DNA of 64,000 nt from RSA11 sp036564135 (GTDB lineage Bacteria > Actinomycetota > Thermoleophilia > Solirubrobacterales > 70-9): assembly GCA_036564135.1 (NCBI GenBank), contig DATCLC010000119.1, positions 1 through 64,000 of the forward strand, written 5' to 3'. How positions within the stretch are numbered: position 1 is the stretch's first letter; the number at the start of each line of letters is the position of its first letter. The translations under genes and the position numbers were made by a program. The notes beneath the pieces are model-generated. The model saw only the letters and a list, made by a program, of their open reading frames with translations. It did no database searches and had not been told where the DNA came from. Below are positions 1 to 7,191 of this stretch, one piece after another.

Positions 1-891
1 CACGCAGGTGAGCTGGTCGCCGACGGCCTTGTGGACGAGCGCCGCCGCAGTCGCCGAATCGACGCCGCCCGAGAGCCCGCAGATCACCTCGGCGTCCCCG
101 ACCTGCGCGCGGATGCGCTCGACCTGCTCGTCGATCACCGAGGCGGGCGACCAGTTCTCCTTGCAGCCGGCGATCTCCCGCAGGAAGCGCTCGAGGATCT
201 GGGTGCCGTACGGCGTGTGGACGACCTCGGGGTGGAACTGGATCCCGTAGAGGCCGCGCTCGACGGACTCGCAGGCCGCGACCGGCGAGCCGGGGCTCGC
301 GGCCAGCGCCACGAACCCGGGCGGCGGCTCGAGCACGCAGTCGCGGTGGCTCATCCAGCACTGCTGCTCGCTGGGCAGCCCGGCGAGCAGGCGGCCGCCG
401 TCGCCGGCGACCTCGAGGCGCGTGCGACCGAACTCGCCCGCCTCCGCCCCTTCGACGCGGCCGCCGAGGGCATGCGCCATGGCCTGCATGCCGTAGCAGA
501 TGCCCAGCACTGGGACGCCGAGCTCGAGCAGCTGTACAGGCAGCGCCGGCGCTCCCTCCGCGTACACGGAGGCGGGGCCGCCGGAGAGCACGAGGGCGCG
601 CGGCGAGCGCGCGACGATCCGCTCGACGGGCGTGGAGTACGGCAGGAGCTCGGCGTAGACGCCGCACTCGCGGATCCGGCGGGCGATGAGCTGGGAGTAC
701 TGCCCGCCGAAGTCGAGCACGAGCACCTCCTCGCGCGCCGACTCCGGCGGTTCGACCGCCGCGGCCGCGGGGGACGCGGGCTCGCCCTCGACGACTGCCC
801 GCGCCGCCGTGCTCGCCCCCGGGACCTCGGGCTGGCGATCCGGGCGGATCCGGCCCTGATCTTGGTCCGGGACGAGCGCCGGTTCAGTCAT
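1..891 (-). CDS. guaA: GMP synthase (glutamine-hydrolysing), N-terminal part
   Basis: Makes GMP from XMP with glutamine and ATP, the last step of guanine nucleotide synthesis. The 297 visible residues hold the class I glutamine amidotransferase domain (LDFGGQYSQLIARR near residues 59-72, catalytic Cys132 in GICYGMQA, FHPEV further on) and the start of the ATP-pyrophosphatase domain with its SGGVDSA P-loop; the rest lies beyond the left edge. The ATG at 891 overlaps the guaB3 stop by 8 nt (ATGACTGA), so the two genes are probably translationally coupled. About 55 Ala/Pro/Glu-rich residues precede the usual family start, so translation could instead begin at a GTG just before the LVLDFGG segment. 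Identity is secure; only the start is debatable. Confidence 0.95.
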   Translation of the reverse strand, partial: MTEPALVPDQDQGRIRPDRQPEVPGASTAARAVVEGEPASPAAAAVEPPESAREEVLVLDFGGQYSQLIARRIRECGVYAELLPYSTPVERIVARSPRALVLSGGPASVYAEGAPALPVQLLELGVPVLGICYGMQAMAHALGGRVEGAEAGEFGRTRLEVAGDGGRLLAGLPSEQQCWMSHRDCVLEPPPGFVALAASPGSPVAACESVERGLYGIQFHPEVVHTPYGTQILERFLREIAGCKENWSPASVIDEQVERIRAQVGDAEVICGLSGGVDSATAAALVHKAVGDQLTCV

Positions 892-2089
892 CCGATACCG
901 CGACGCCGGCCGCCACCGCGGCGCGGCCGTTGGAGCCCATCCCGACCTGCTGCGCGCGCTGCAGCAGCTTGCCCTCGGTCTGCAGGGCCGGGGCGACCAT
1001 CACCTCGGCGCGCTGGAAGTCGCGGATGTCCTCGTAGCCGCAGGTGGCCATCGAGGTCCGCAGCGCGCCCATCAGGTTGAACGTGCCGTCATTCTCGTGC
1101 GCGGGGCCGAGCAGGATCTCCTCCAGCGTGCCGTCCTGCTTGGTGGCCACCCGGGTGCCCCGCGGGAGCGAGGGATGGAACGTCGCCATGCCCCAGTGGA
1201 ACCCGCGGCCCGGAGCCTCCTTGGCGCGGGCGAGCGGCGAGCCGATCATCACGGCGTCGGCGCCGCAGGCGATCGCCTTCGAGACGTCCCCGCCGGTGCG
1301 CATGCCGCCGTCGGCGATCACGTTGCAGTACTCGCCGGTCTCGAGCATGTGCTGCGAGCGCGCCGCGGCGACGTCGGCGATCGCGGTCGCCTGCGGGACG
1401 CCGATCCCGAGTACGCCCCGGGTAGTGCACGCGGCACCCGGGCCGACGCCGACGAGGACACCGACGGCGCCGGTGCGCATCAGGTGCAGCCCGGTGGCGT
1501 ACGAGGCGCAGCCGCCGGCGACGACCGGGACCGGCACCTCGGCGATGAACTCCTTGAGGTTGAGCGGTTCGGAGCGCGTGGAGACGTGCTCCGCGGAGAT
1601 CACCGTCCCCTGGATGACGAGGATGTCGAGCCCGGCCTCGAGCGCGACCTCGTAGTAGTCGGTCACCCGCTGCGGCGTGAGCGAGGCGGCGGCGACGACG
1701 CCGGCGCTCTTGATCTCCTCGATCCGCTGGGCCATGAGCTCCGGCTTGAGCGGCTCCTGGTAGATCTCCTGCATGATCCGGGTCGCCTGGTCGGCCGGGG
1801 CCGCCGCGATCTCGGCGAGCTTCTCCTCGGCGTTCTCGTAGCGCGACCAGATCCCCTCGAGGTTGAGCACGCCGAGCCCGCCCAGGCGGCCGATCTCGAT
1901 CGCCGTCGCCGGGCTCACCACCCCGTCCATGGCCGAGGCCATGAGGGGCAGCTCAAACCGGTAGGGGCCCAGGTTCCAGCTGATGTCGACGTCGTCAGGG
2001 TCGCGCGTGCGCCTCGACGGAACGATCGCGATGTCGTCGAACCCGTAAGCCCTGCGACCCTTCTTGCCCCTACCGATCTCGACTTCCAC
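884..2089 (-). CDS. guaB3: GuaB3-family IMP dehydrogenase-like protein
   Basis: A TIM-barrel protein of the IMP dehydrogenase/GMP reductase superfamily, 401 residues, lacking the CBS pair of full-length GuaB. It matches the actinobacterial GuaB3 class: N-terminus VEIGRGKKGRRAY, then IVPSRRTRDPDDVD, DGGMRTGGD, and the active-site loop with Cys221 in GAACTTRGVLGIG. The GTG at 2089 is chosen because an AAGGAG Shine-Dalgarno (2100-2105) precedes it by 10 nt and it gives the family N-terminus; a longer reading frame to 2179 would cross the upstream terminator. It lies directly before guaA, which supports a role in guanine nucleotide metabolism. Whether GuaB3 proteins truly oxidise IMP is less certain than for GuaB. 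Confidence 0.9.
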   Translation of the reverse strand: MEVEIGRGKKGRRAYGFDDIAIVPSRRTRDPDDVDISWNLGPYRFELPLMASAMDGVVSPATAIEIGRLGGLGVLNLEGIWSRYENAEEKLAEIAAAPADQATRIMQEIYQEPLKPELMAQRIEEIKSAGVVAAASLTPQRVTDYYEVALEAGLDILVIQGTVISAEHVSTRSEPLNLKEFIAEVPVPVVAGGCASYATGLHLMRTGAVGVLVGVGPGAACTTRGVLGIGVPQATAIADVAAARSQHMLETGEYCNVIADGGMRTGGDVSKAIACGADAVMIGSPLARAKEAPGRGFHWGMATFHPSLPRGTRVATKQDGTLEEILLGPAHENDGTFNLMGALRTSMATCGYEDIRDFQRAEVMVAPALQTEGKLLQRAQQVGMGSNGRAAVAAGVAVSDD

Positions 2090-2099
2090 CCGTGCTCTT

Positions 2100-2105
2100 C
2101 TCCTT
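2100..2105 (-). promoter_or_regulatory. Ribosome binding site deciding the guaB3 start
   Basis: AAGGAG on the minus strand, 10 nt before the GTG at 2089. It favours this start over an upstream ATG that would lie inside the terminator hairpin region. Confidence 0.65.
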
Positions 2106-2143
2106 CTCGATTGAAGCGTCCAGGCTACGTCCGGTCGCGGACG

Positions 2144-2167
2144 AAAAAAGCCCCTCGGAGAGGGGCT
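2144..2167 (-). terminator. Intrinsic terminator after the pfkB gene
   Basis: Perfect 8-bp stem (arms 2149-2156 and 2160-2167, loop GGA) followed on the minus strand by a run of six T. It lies about 100 nt downstream of the PfkB-family stop and separates the HU-to-pfkB unit from guaB3-guaA. Confidence 0.85.
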
Positions 2168-2263
2168 GGAAAGCCGCAAATTGCGCTGCCGCGACCTCGT
2201 GCTCCAAGGTCTCAGCGATGATAACAGCGGTAAACCGGCCCGTTTGGGCGGTCCAGGAAGCCC

Positions 2264-3223
2264 TCAGGCGACGCCGGCGGTGACGTCGGACTCCTGTACC
2301 TCGACGCGGCTGAGCAGGCGCTCCGCCTCGCGGCGATCGAGGGTGCCGGCGCCGAAGTGCTGAGTCGACTCAGCGCCGCACGCCACCCCGAACGCCAGGC
2401 AGTCGCGCGGGCTCGCCCCCTCGTAGCGGGCGGCAACGTAGCCCGCCAGGAACGCGTCGCCCGAGCCGACCGTGGAGACCGGGTCGAGCGGCTCGATCGA
2501 GACCTCGTAGCGGCGCCGCTCGGCCCCTTTGCCGACGATCGCGGCGCAGCCGGACGGCAGCGTGATGATCGCCTCCCCCGCGCCCATCTCGATCAGCGCG
2601 GTGAGCCCAGCGATCCGGTCGTCCGTGTCGTTGAACTCGTGGCCGACGGCCTCCTCGGCCTCCTGCTGGTTCGGCGCGACCACGTCGGGCCCGGCGCGCA
2701 GGCCGGCGCGCATCGGCTCGCCGTCGGTGTCGAGGATCGTGACCACGCCGAGCCCACGCAGCGCCTGCGTGAGCCGCACGTACACATCCGGCTCGACGCC
2801 CGGCGGGACGCTGCCGGCGAGCACGCAGATCCGCGCGCCCTGCGCGAGGTAGAGCAGCTTCTCGATGAACCGGTCGATCTCCTCCGGGCTGACCTCGGGG
2901 CCGCGCTCGTTGATCTCGGTCTGCTCGTTCGAGGTGGGGTCGACCACCGCGAGGTTGGTGCGCGAGTCCCCGTGGATGCGCGTGAAGTCGTTGAGGATCG
3001 CCTCCTCGGCCAGCCGCTCGAGGATGCGGGTCCCGGTGGGACCGCCCGCGAGCCCGGTCGCGATCACCGGGCGGCCGAGCAGCTTGAGCGCGCGCGCGAC
3101 GTTCACGCCCTTGCCGCCGGCCACGGTGCGCGACTCCACGGCGCGGTGTCGCTGACCGAGGCGGAAGTTGGGGACGGCGACCGTGCGGTCGATGGCAGCG
3201 TTGAGTGTGACGGTGAGAATCAC
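2264..3223 (-). CDS. 1-phosphofructokinase-type sugar kinase (PfkB/ribokinase family)
   Basis: Phosphorylates a sugar phosphate with ATP; the closest types are FruK (fructose-1-phosphate), LacC (tagatose-6-phosphate) and PfkB. 319 residues, the normal family length. Signatures: N-terminal ILTVTLNAAID, the substrate-binding GGKGVNVARAL near residues 36-47, and the ATP/anion-hole motif VGSGDAFLAGY with catalytic Asp256. The Ala after the Asp replaces the more common Ser. Translation starts at GTG 3223, 47 nt after the carboxypeptidase stop, and the gene ends before an intrinsic terminator. No PTS fructose genes are nearby, so the substrate is not settled. Confidence 0.88.
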   Translation of the reverse strand: MILTVTLNAAIDRTVAVPNFRLGQRHRAVESRTVAGGKGVNVARALKLLGRPVIATGLAGGPTGTRILERLAEEAILNDFTRIHGDSRTNLAVVDPTSNEQTEINERGPEVSPEEIDRFIEKLLYLAQGARICVLAGSVPPGVEPDVYVRLTQALRGLGVVTILDTDGEPMRAGLRAGPDVVAPNQQEAEEAVGHEFNDTDDRIAGLTALIEMGAGEAIITLPSGCAAIVGKGAERRRYEVSIEPLDPVSTVGSGDAFLAGYVAARYEGASPRDCLAFGVACGAESTQHFGAGTLDRREAERLLSRVEVQESDVTAGVA

Positions 3224-3270
3224 GACAAGTCGGTTCTCGCCAACAGCGGGTGGCGGGGGCTAACCCGAGG

Positions 3271-4500
3271 CTACCCCCTCCTCCTCCGTGCTGCACTCAG
3301 GAGTGCTATCAGGATCAGGCCGGCGACCGCAACCACACCGATCCAGACGACCGCGCGGCCGCCCGGGAGCGCGGAATCGACGCGGTCGAGGAGCCCCGCG
3401 GCCTCGACGCTGCGCGCCGCGACGAGCCCGGCGCTCGCGACGCGCTCGCCGTCGAGCAGCACCGTCACGCGGCCCAGCATCTCCCCCTCCTCGATCGGGC
3501 CGTCGACCTCCTCGGGGGCGCGCACGCGCGTCTCGACCTTCTGGTCGCGCCGGACGACCAGAAGCAGTTCGCGCGCGGCGAGCAGGGGAAGCCGCTCGTC
3601 CCGGAAGCGCAGGGGGACCGCGGCGAACTCCTCGCCCTTGCGGACGGGCGAGCGGCGCTCGTACAGGGAGGCGCCGTAGCGCAACAGCTCGAGCGAGGCC
3701 GCGTCGCGGGCCGCCTCGCTCGGGGCGCCCATCACCACGGAGACCAGCGGCACGCCGCGGCGCTCGCCGGATGCGACGAGCACGTTGCCGGCCGCGAGCG
3801 TGTAGCCGGTCTTCACGCCGTCCACCCACGGCACCGAGCGCACGAGCGTGTTGCGGTTGACGACGGTGCGCGTCACCGCGCCGCTCGTGAGCGTGGCCCG
3901 GGGTGTGTCCACGATCCGGCGGAAGAGCGGGATCTCGCGCAGGACCGCGGCGAGGCGGGCCAGGTCGCGCGGGCTCGAGACGTTGCCCTCGCCGATGCCG
4001 ATCGGGTCTTCGTAGCGCGTGTCGGTCAGCTTCAGCGCGGCGGCGGTGGTGTTCATCCGCCGCACGAACGCGGCCTGGGAGCCCGAAACGGCCCGGGCCA
4101 GGGCGACCGCGGCGTCGTTCCCCGAGGCGAGCAGCAGCCCGTAAAGCAGGTCGCGGACCGTGATCCGCTCACCCGGCTGGAGGCCCAGAACAGACTCCAC
4201 CGGGTTCGCCCGGTAGCGCGGCGCGGTGACCACGTCCTTAGGCCGCAGCGCCTTGATCGCGAGGTACGCCGTCATCAGCTTCGTCGTGCTCGCGGTCGGC
4301 GCCGCGCGCCGCGGGTGGCGCTTGGCGAGCACGTCGCCCTCGCGCTCGTCGACCAGGATCCAGCTCGCGGCCGGGAGGTCCTTCGGCGGACTCTTCTGCG
4401 CGGCGGCGGGCACGGGCGCCAGCGCCAGGGCGAGCGCGACGAGCGCCGCCAACGCGGCGGGCAGGCAGGCGCGCGATCGGGTCGGCCGCCGGTCGCTCAG
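3271..4500 (-). CDS. D-alanyl-D-alanine carboxypeptidase (penicillin-binding protein, DacA/DacF type)
   Basis: A serine peptidase that trims the terminal D-Ala from peptidoglycan pentapeptides outside the membrane. Signal peptide (residues 1-34, AxA cleavage before Gln), then all three active-site boxes: STTK (Ser71, Lys74), SGN (126-128) and KTG (230-232). A C-terminal hydrophobic helix followed by an Arg-rich tail anchors it. 409 residues, normal for the family. No ATG, GTG or TTG gives a proper signal peptide: the reading frame is open far upstream into the LysM gene without a usable start, and an internal TTG would lose the basic n-region. The CTG at 4500 overlaps the LysM stop as CTGA and yields an ideal leader, so I use it. 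Confidence 0.88.
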   Translation of the reverse strand: MSDRRPTRSRACLPAALAALVALALALAPVPAAAQKSPPKDLPAASWILVDEREGDVLAKRHPRRAAPTASTTKLMTAYLAIKALRPKDVVTAPRYRANPVESVLGLQPGERITVRDLLYGLLLASGNDAAVALARAVSGSQAAFVRRMNTTAAALKLTDTRYEDPIGIGEGNVSSPRDLARLAAVLREIPLFRRIVDTPRATLTSGAVTRTVVNRNTLVRSVPWVDGVKTGYTLAAGNVLVASGERRGVPLVSVVMGAPSEAARDAASLELLRYGASLYERRSPVRKGEEFAAVPLRFRDERLPLLAARELLLVVRRDQKVETRVRAPEEVDGPIEEGEMLGRVTVLLDGERVASAGLVAARSVEAAGLLDRVDSALPGGRAVVWIGVVAVAGLILIALLSAARRRRG

Positions 4501-4862
4501 CGCAGCTTGATGACCTGCCCGGCGTTCAGGACGCGCGGGTCGAGGTCGGGGTTGCGGCGCATGATCCGCTCGATCGGGACGCCGGTCTTCTCCGCGATCC
4601 CGCTGAGCGTGTCGCCGGGCTCCACCACGTACTCCTCGGGCTTCTCCTTGGCCTTCGACGACGCGTCCTTTTGACCCCCGCCGCCGTTGCCGCGCGCGCC
4701 CGCCTGCCGCTGCTGCTCCTGCGCGGGTTCGTCCGAGGCGCTGAGCGTGTCGGCGACGAGCGCGACCACCGCGCCCGCGCACGCGACCAAGGCGAGCGGA
4801 ACGAGGATCCGCGCCGTAAGCCGTGACCCCCCTCCCGATTGTCTCGCTGTCGTCGCCGCCAT
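4497..4862 (-). CDS. Membrane-anchored LysM domain protein
   Basis: 121 residues: a short cytoplasmic N-terminus, one transmembrane helix (about 17-39), a flexible Gly/Gln/Glu-rich linker, and a C-terminal LysM domain (YVVEPGDTLSGIAEKTGV ... NAGQVIKLR) that binds glycan strands of peptidoglycan. ATG 4862 is preceded at 6 nt by AGGGGA (4869-4874), which favours it over an upstream ATG at 4940. The stop overlaps the proposed CTG start of the carboxypeptidase, so the two wall proteins are probably co-translated. There is no catalytic domain; a role as a wall tether or adaptor is inference. Confidence 0.87.
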   Translation of the reverse strand: MAATTARQSGGGSRLTARILVPLALVACAGAVVALVADTLSASDEPAQEQQRQAGARGNGGGGQKDASSKAKEKPEEYVVEPGDTLSGIAEKTGVPIERIMRRNPDLDPRVLNAGQVIKLR

Positions 4863-4915
4863 GGGTAGTCCCCTGAGTGGAACCAGCCCGATGGTACCCC
4901 GCCGCCATCGGCGTT

Positions 4916-5818
4916 CTAACCCGCTGGGGCGCCGCGGCAAGCGGCTTCCCAGACCTCCTCGCGCAGGCGCTCGGCCGCCGCGCGGGGGTTGTCGGCGCCG
5001 GCCACGGAGCGGGAGGCCGTGACGATCGCGCTCGCCCGGCCCGCGCCGAACGCGTCGGCGAGCTCGGCCGCGCTCCCGCCCTGGGCGCCCACGCCCGGCA
5101 GGAGGAAGACGGAACGCGGCATCAGCTCGCGCAGGCGCGCGATGTGCCGGGGCTCGGTGGCACCGACCACGGCACCCATGCCGGAGAGGCCCGACTCGCC
5201 CGCCAACGCGTCGGCGTGCTCGGCGACCAGGCGGGCGACGCGCTCGTGCAGGGGCACGTCGGGAGCCGGCAGGTCGAAGATGTCGGCGGCACCGGGGTTC
5301 GAGGTGCGCACGAGGACGAAGACCCCTGCGTTCGCGTCGGCGGCCGCGTCGATCAAGGGCCCGAGGGCGTCCGCGCCGAGGATCGGGTTGAGGGTCGCCG
5401 CGTCGGCGCCGAGGCCCGGGACGTCACCCCACGGGGTAGGCGTCGAGCCGAACAGGCCCTGCGCGTAGGCGCGCGCGCTGACGGGCACGTCGCCCCGCTT
5501 GCCGTCGGCGATCACGAGCAGGCCGTGCTCGCGCGCCGCGTTGGCGACGCGCTCGAGGGCGGCCCAACCCGGGGCGCCCAGGCGCTCGAAACAGGCGAGC
5601 TGGAGCTTGGCCGCGACGCACGCCGGTGCGGCGGCGGCGAGCACGCGCTCGCACCACGCGGCGACGGCGGCTCCCGCGCGCTCGGCAGGCGTGGCGCCGG
5701 GCGCGTCGGGGAACGCCTCCCCCGCTACGGCGGGGTCGGGGTCAAGCCCCACGCAGACCTGGCTGCGGCGCTCCTCTACGAGCGCCGCAAGCCGGTCCGC
5801 GAAGGTTCGGACGCTCAG
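4916..5818 (-). CDS. pyrF: Orotidine 5'-phosphate decarboxylase, type 2
   Basis: Decarboxylates OMP to UMP, the last step of de novo pyrimidine synthesis. The catalytic DxKxxD box is present as ADGKRGD (Asp105, Lys107, Asp110 from the start used here), and VCVGLDPDP forms the first barrel strand, as in the longer subfamily 2 enzymes. The first GTG (5752) would cut that strand and remove the conserved FADRL helix, so I place the start at CTG 5818, which overlaps the HU stop as CTGA and gives 300 residues beginning SVRTFADRLAAL. It is the second CTG start in this operon. Function is secure; the start is inference. Confidence 0.9.
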   Translation of the reverse strand: MSVRTFADRLAALVEERRSQVCVGLDPDPAVAGEAFPDAPGATPAERAGAAVAAWCERVLAAAAPACVAAKLQLACFERLGAPGWAALERVANAAREHGLLVIADGKRGDVPVSARAYAQGLFGSTPTPWGDVPGLGADAATLNPILGADALGPLIDAAADANAGVFVLVRTSNPGAADIFDLPAPDVPLHERVARLVAEHADALAGESGLSGMGAVVGATEPRHIARLRELMPRSVFLLPGVGAQGGSAAELADAFGAGRASAIVTASRSVAGADNPRAAAERLREEVWEAACRGAPAG

Positions 5819-6087
5819 CCCTTGACCTTGGCCTTGAGCGCGGCGCCCGCGGAGAACTTGGGCACGCGCCCACCCGCGATCGTGATCCGCTCGCCCGTGC
5901 GCGGGTTCACGCCCTGGCGCGGCCCACGCTCGGCGACGGAGAACTTGCCGAAGCCGGTGAAGTTGACCTCACCGCCCTTGGCCAGCGTTTCGGCGATGCC
6001 GTCGAGTACAGCGTCGACAGCATCGGCGGCGGCCTTCTTCGAGTCGAAGCTGCCGGCGATCTGCTCGACGAACTCAGCCTTGGTCAC
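5815..6087 (-). CDS. hup: HU-family DNA-binding protein
   Basis: A small nucleoid protein, 90 residues, that bends and compacts DNA as a dimer. N-terminal MTKAEFVEQIA helix-turn-helix, the GFGKFSVAERGPRQGVNP strand and arm, then TGERITI and a lysine-bearing tail. It has no long C-terminal basic extension of the mycobacterial HupB type. The start is GTG 6087, preceded at 7 nt by a perfect AGGAGG. It is the first gene of the minus-strand run that continues into pyrF through a CTGA overlap. Confidence 0.95.
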   Translation of the reverse strand: MTKAEFVEQIAGSFDSKKAAADAVDAVLDGIAETLAKGGEVNFTGFGKFSVAERGPRQGVNPRTGERITIAGGRVPKFSAGAALKAKVKG

Positions 6088-6094
6088 TACGAAT

Positions 6095-6100
6095 CCTCCT
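6095..6100 (-). promoter_or_regulatory. Strong ribosome binding site of the HU gene
   Basis: Perfect AGGAGG, 7 nt before the GTG start. It contrasts with the many genes in this window that have no leader at all. Confidence 0.85.
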
Positions 6101-6404
6101 GTCTCGTCTTAGGGATTCGGGCCAACATAACAGCGCCGTGTGACGCATTTTTCGCGCCCTGATGCGGTTTGTCGCCATCTGGGTCAGCCGTACACTCGTT
6201 CCCGATTCCGGCGCTTGCCAACCCGCGGGCGGGCTTGGCGGTGTCGGTGAGTCCCGCAGTTTGCGGGTTCCGCGGCGTGGGTGGTCTCTCGGTGGCGGGG
6301 CGGCGCGGGTTCGCGGTTGCGGCCCGCGCCTCCGGGCCGCGGCGCATGCACGCCGCGTCGCACCCGCTCGCGCCGGTGGCCGGGCATCTACGATTCGCGC
6401 CTCC
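6101..6404 (+). other. Intergenic region between HU and acyltransferase, with hairpins
   Basis: About 300 bases with no supportable gene. It must hold the HU promoter (a weak TATGTT on the minus strand at 6124-6129, no clear -35). It has several GC-rich inverted repeats: CCCGCA/TGCGGG around a 3-nt loop (6253-6267), GGCCCG/CGGGCC (6321-6338) and GCGGCG/CGCCGC (6339-6356). None has a T-tract. A plus-strand reading frame crosses the region into the acyltransferase, but its residues look like non-coding Arg/Gly-rich sequence. Confidence 0.5.
6389..6394 (+). promoter_or_regulatory. Candidate -10 box, leaderless start of the acyltransferase
   Basis: TACGAT lies 10 nt before the ATG at 6405, so transcription would begin at or next to the start codon. 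No Shine-Dalgarno is visible. Confidence 0.5.
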
Positions 6405-7151
6405 ATGCTGAGCGCCGCACGGAAGACGCTCGCCCTCCTGCGCCGGCTTCGGTTCGAGCTCTGGGTGCTTGAGCTGCGCCTCCGGCTGCGCGCCGCCGGC
6501 GGGAAGCTGCGCGTGGACGCGCCGCAGGGCGCCGTCCTCGAGGGGCGCCCGGCGATCAAGGCGTACCCGCTGGGCGAGGGCGGCGGCACGTTCACGCTGC
6601 GTATCGGCCGCGGCGTGCACATTGGGCGCCATCTCGCCCTCGAGCTCTCCGCGCGCGACGACAACACCCTCGAGATCGGCGACGAGTCGCTGATCATGGA
6701 CGGCGTGCGGCTGATCCTCCGCGGCGGGCGGATCAAGCTCGGTGCGCGCTGCAACGTGCGCGACGGCGTCTGGCTCAAGTCCGACGGCGAGCTTTTGATC
6801 GGGGACGACGTGCCGATCGCCCAGAACTCGGCGATCCATTGCACCGAGCGCATCGAGTTCGCCGACTACGTGGGACTCGCCGAGCGCGTGACCGTCCTCG
6901 ATTCCGACCACGGCTTCGACGGGAGCGACACCTACTTCCGCGACCAGCCCCTCCACATCGAGCCGACCAAGATCGACCGCAACACGTTCGTCGCGGCGGG
7001 CGCGGTGATCCTGCGGGGGGCGCGGATCGGCCGCAACTGCCTGGTCGCCGCGAACGCGGTCGTGCGCGGCGGCGACTACGAGGCCGGGTCGATCATCGCC
7101 GGTATCCCCGCGAAGGTGGTGCAGCGCCGGGGCGAGCACGCCGGCGGGTGA
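6405..7151 (+). CDS. Left-handed beta-helix acyltransferase (WbbJ/maltose acetyltransferase type)
   Basis: 248 residues. After a basic amphipathic N-terminal helix come hexapeptide repeats that form a left-handed beta-helix (IGRGVHIGRH, EIGDESLIMDG, IKLGARCNVRDGVW, LIGDDVPIAQNS, ... ILRGARIGRNCLVAANAVV), ending with the typical IIAGIPAKVV cap. The DSDHGFDG loop and active-site His resemble sugar O-acetyltransferases of polysaccharide clusters. It probably O-acylates a sugar of the surface glycan built by the genes to the right. It is tail-to-tail with the FAD oxidoreductase. The acyl group and acceptor cannot be read from sequence. Confidence 0.85.
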   Translation: MLSAARKTLALLRRLRFELWVLELRLRLRAAGGKLRVDAPQGAVLEGRPAIKAYPLGEGGGTFTLRIGRGVHIGRHLALELSARDDNTLEIGDESLIMDGVRLILRGGRIKLGARCNVRDGVWLKSDGELLIGDDVPIAQNSAIHCTERIEFADYVGLAERVTVLDSDHGFDGSDTYFRDQPLHIEPTKIDRNTFVAAGAVILRGARIGRNCLVAANAVVRGGDYEAGSIIAGIPAKVVQRRGEHAGG

Positions 7152-7191
7152 TCGCAGCGCGGCGCACCGTCCCGCATCGCGGGCAGCACGC

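Noticed and set aside
31..1080. Long plus-strand frames opposite guaA and other minus-strand genes
   Set aside because: High GC creates long antisense frames. Their residues are Arg/Ala/Gly-rich with no domain, while the opposite strand has complete conserved enzymes.
4916..5752. pyrF starting at GTG 5752
   Set aside because: It would remove the FADRL helix and cut the first beta strand (VCVGLDPDP), which are present in the upstream in-frame sequence.
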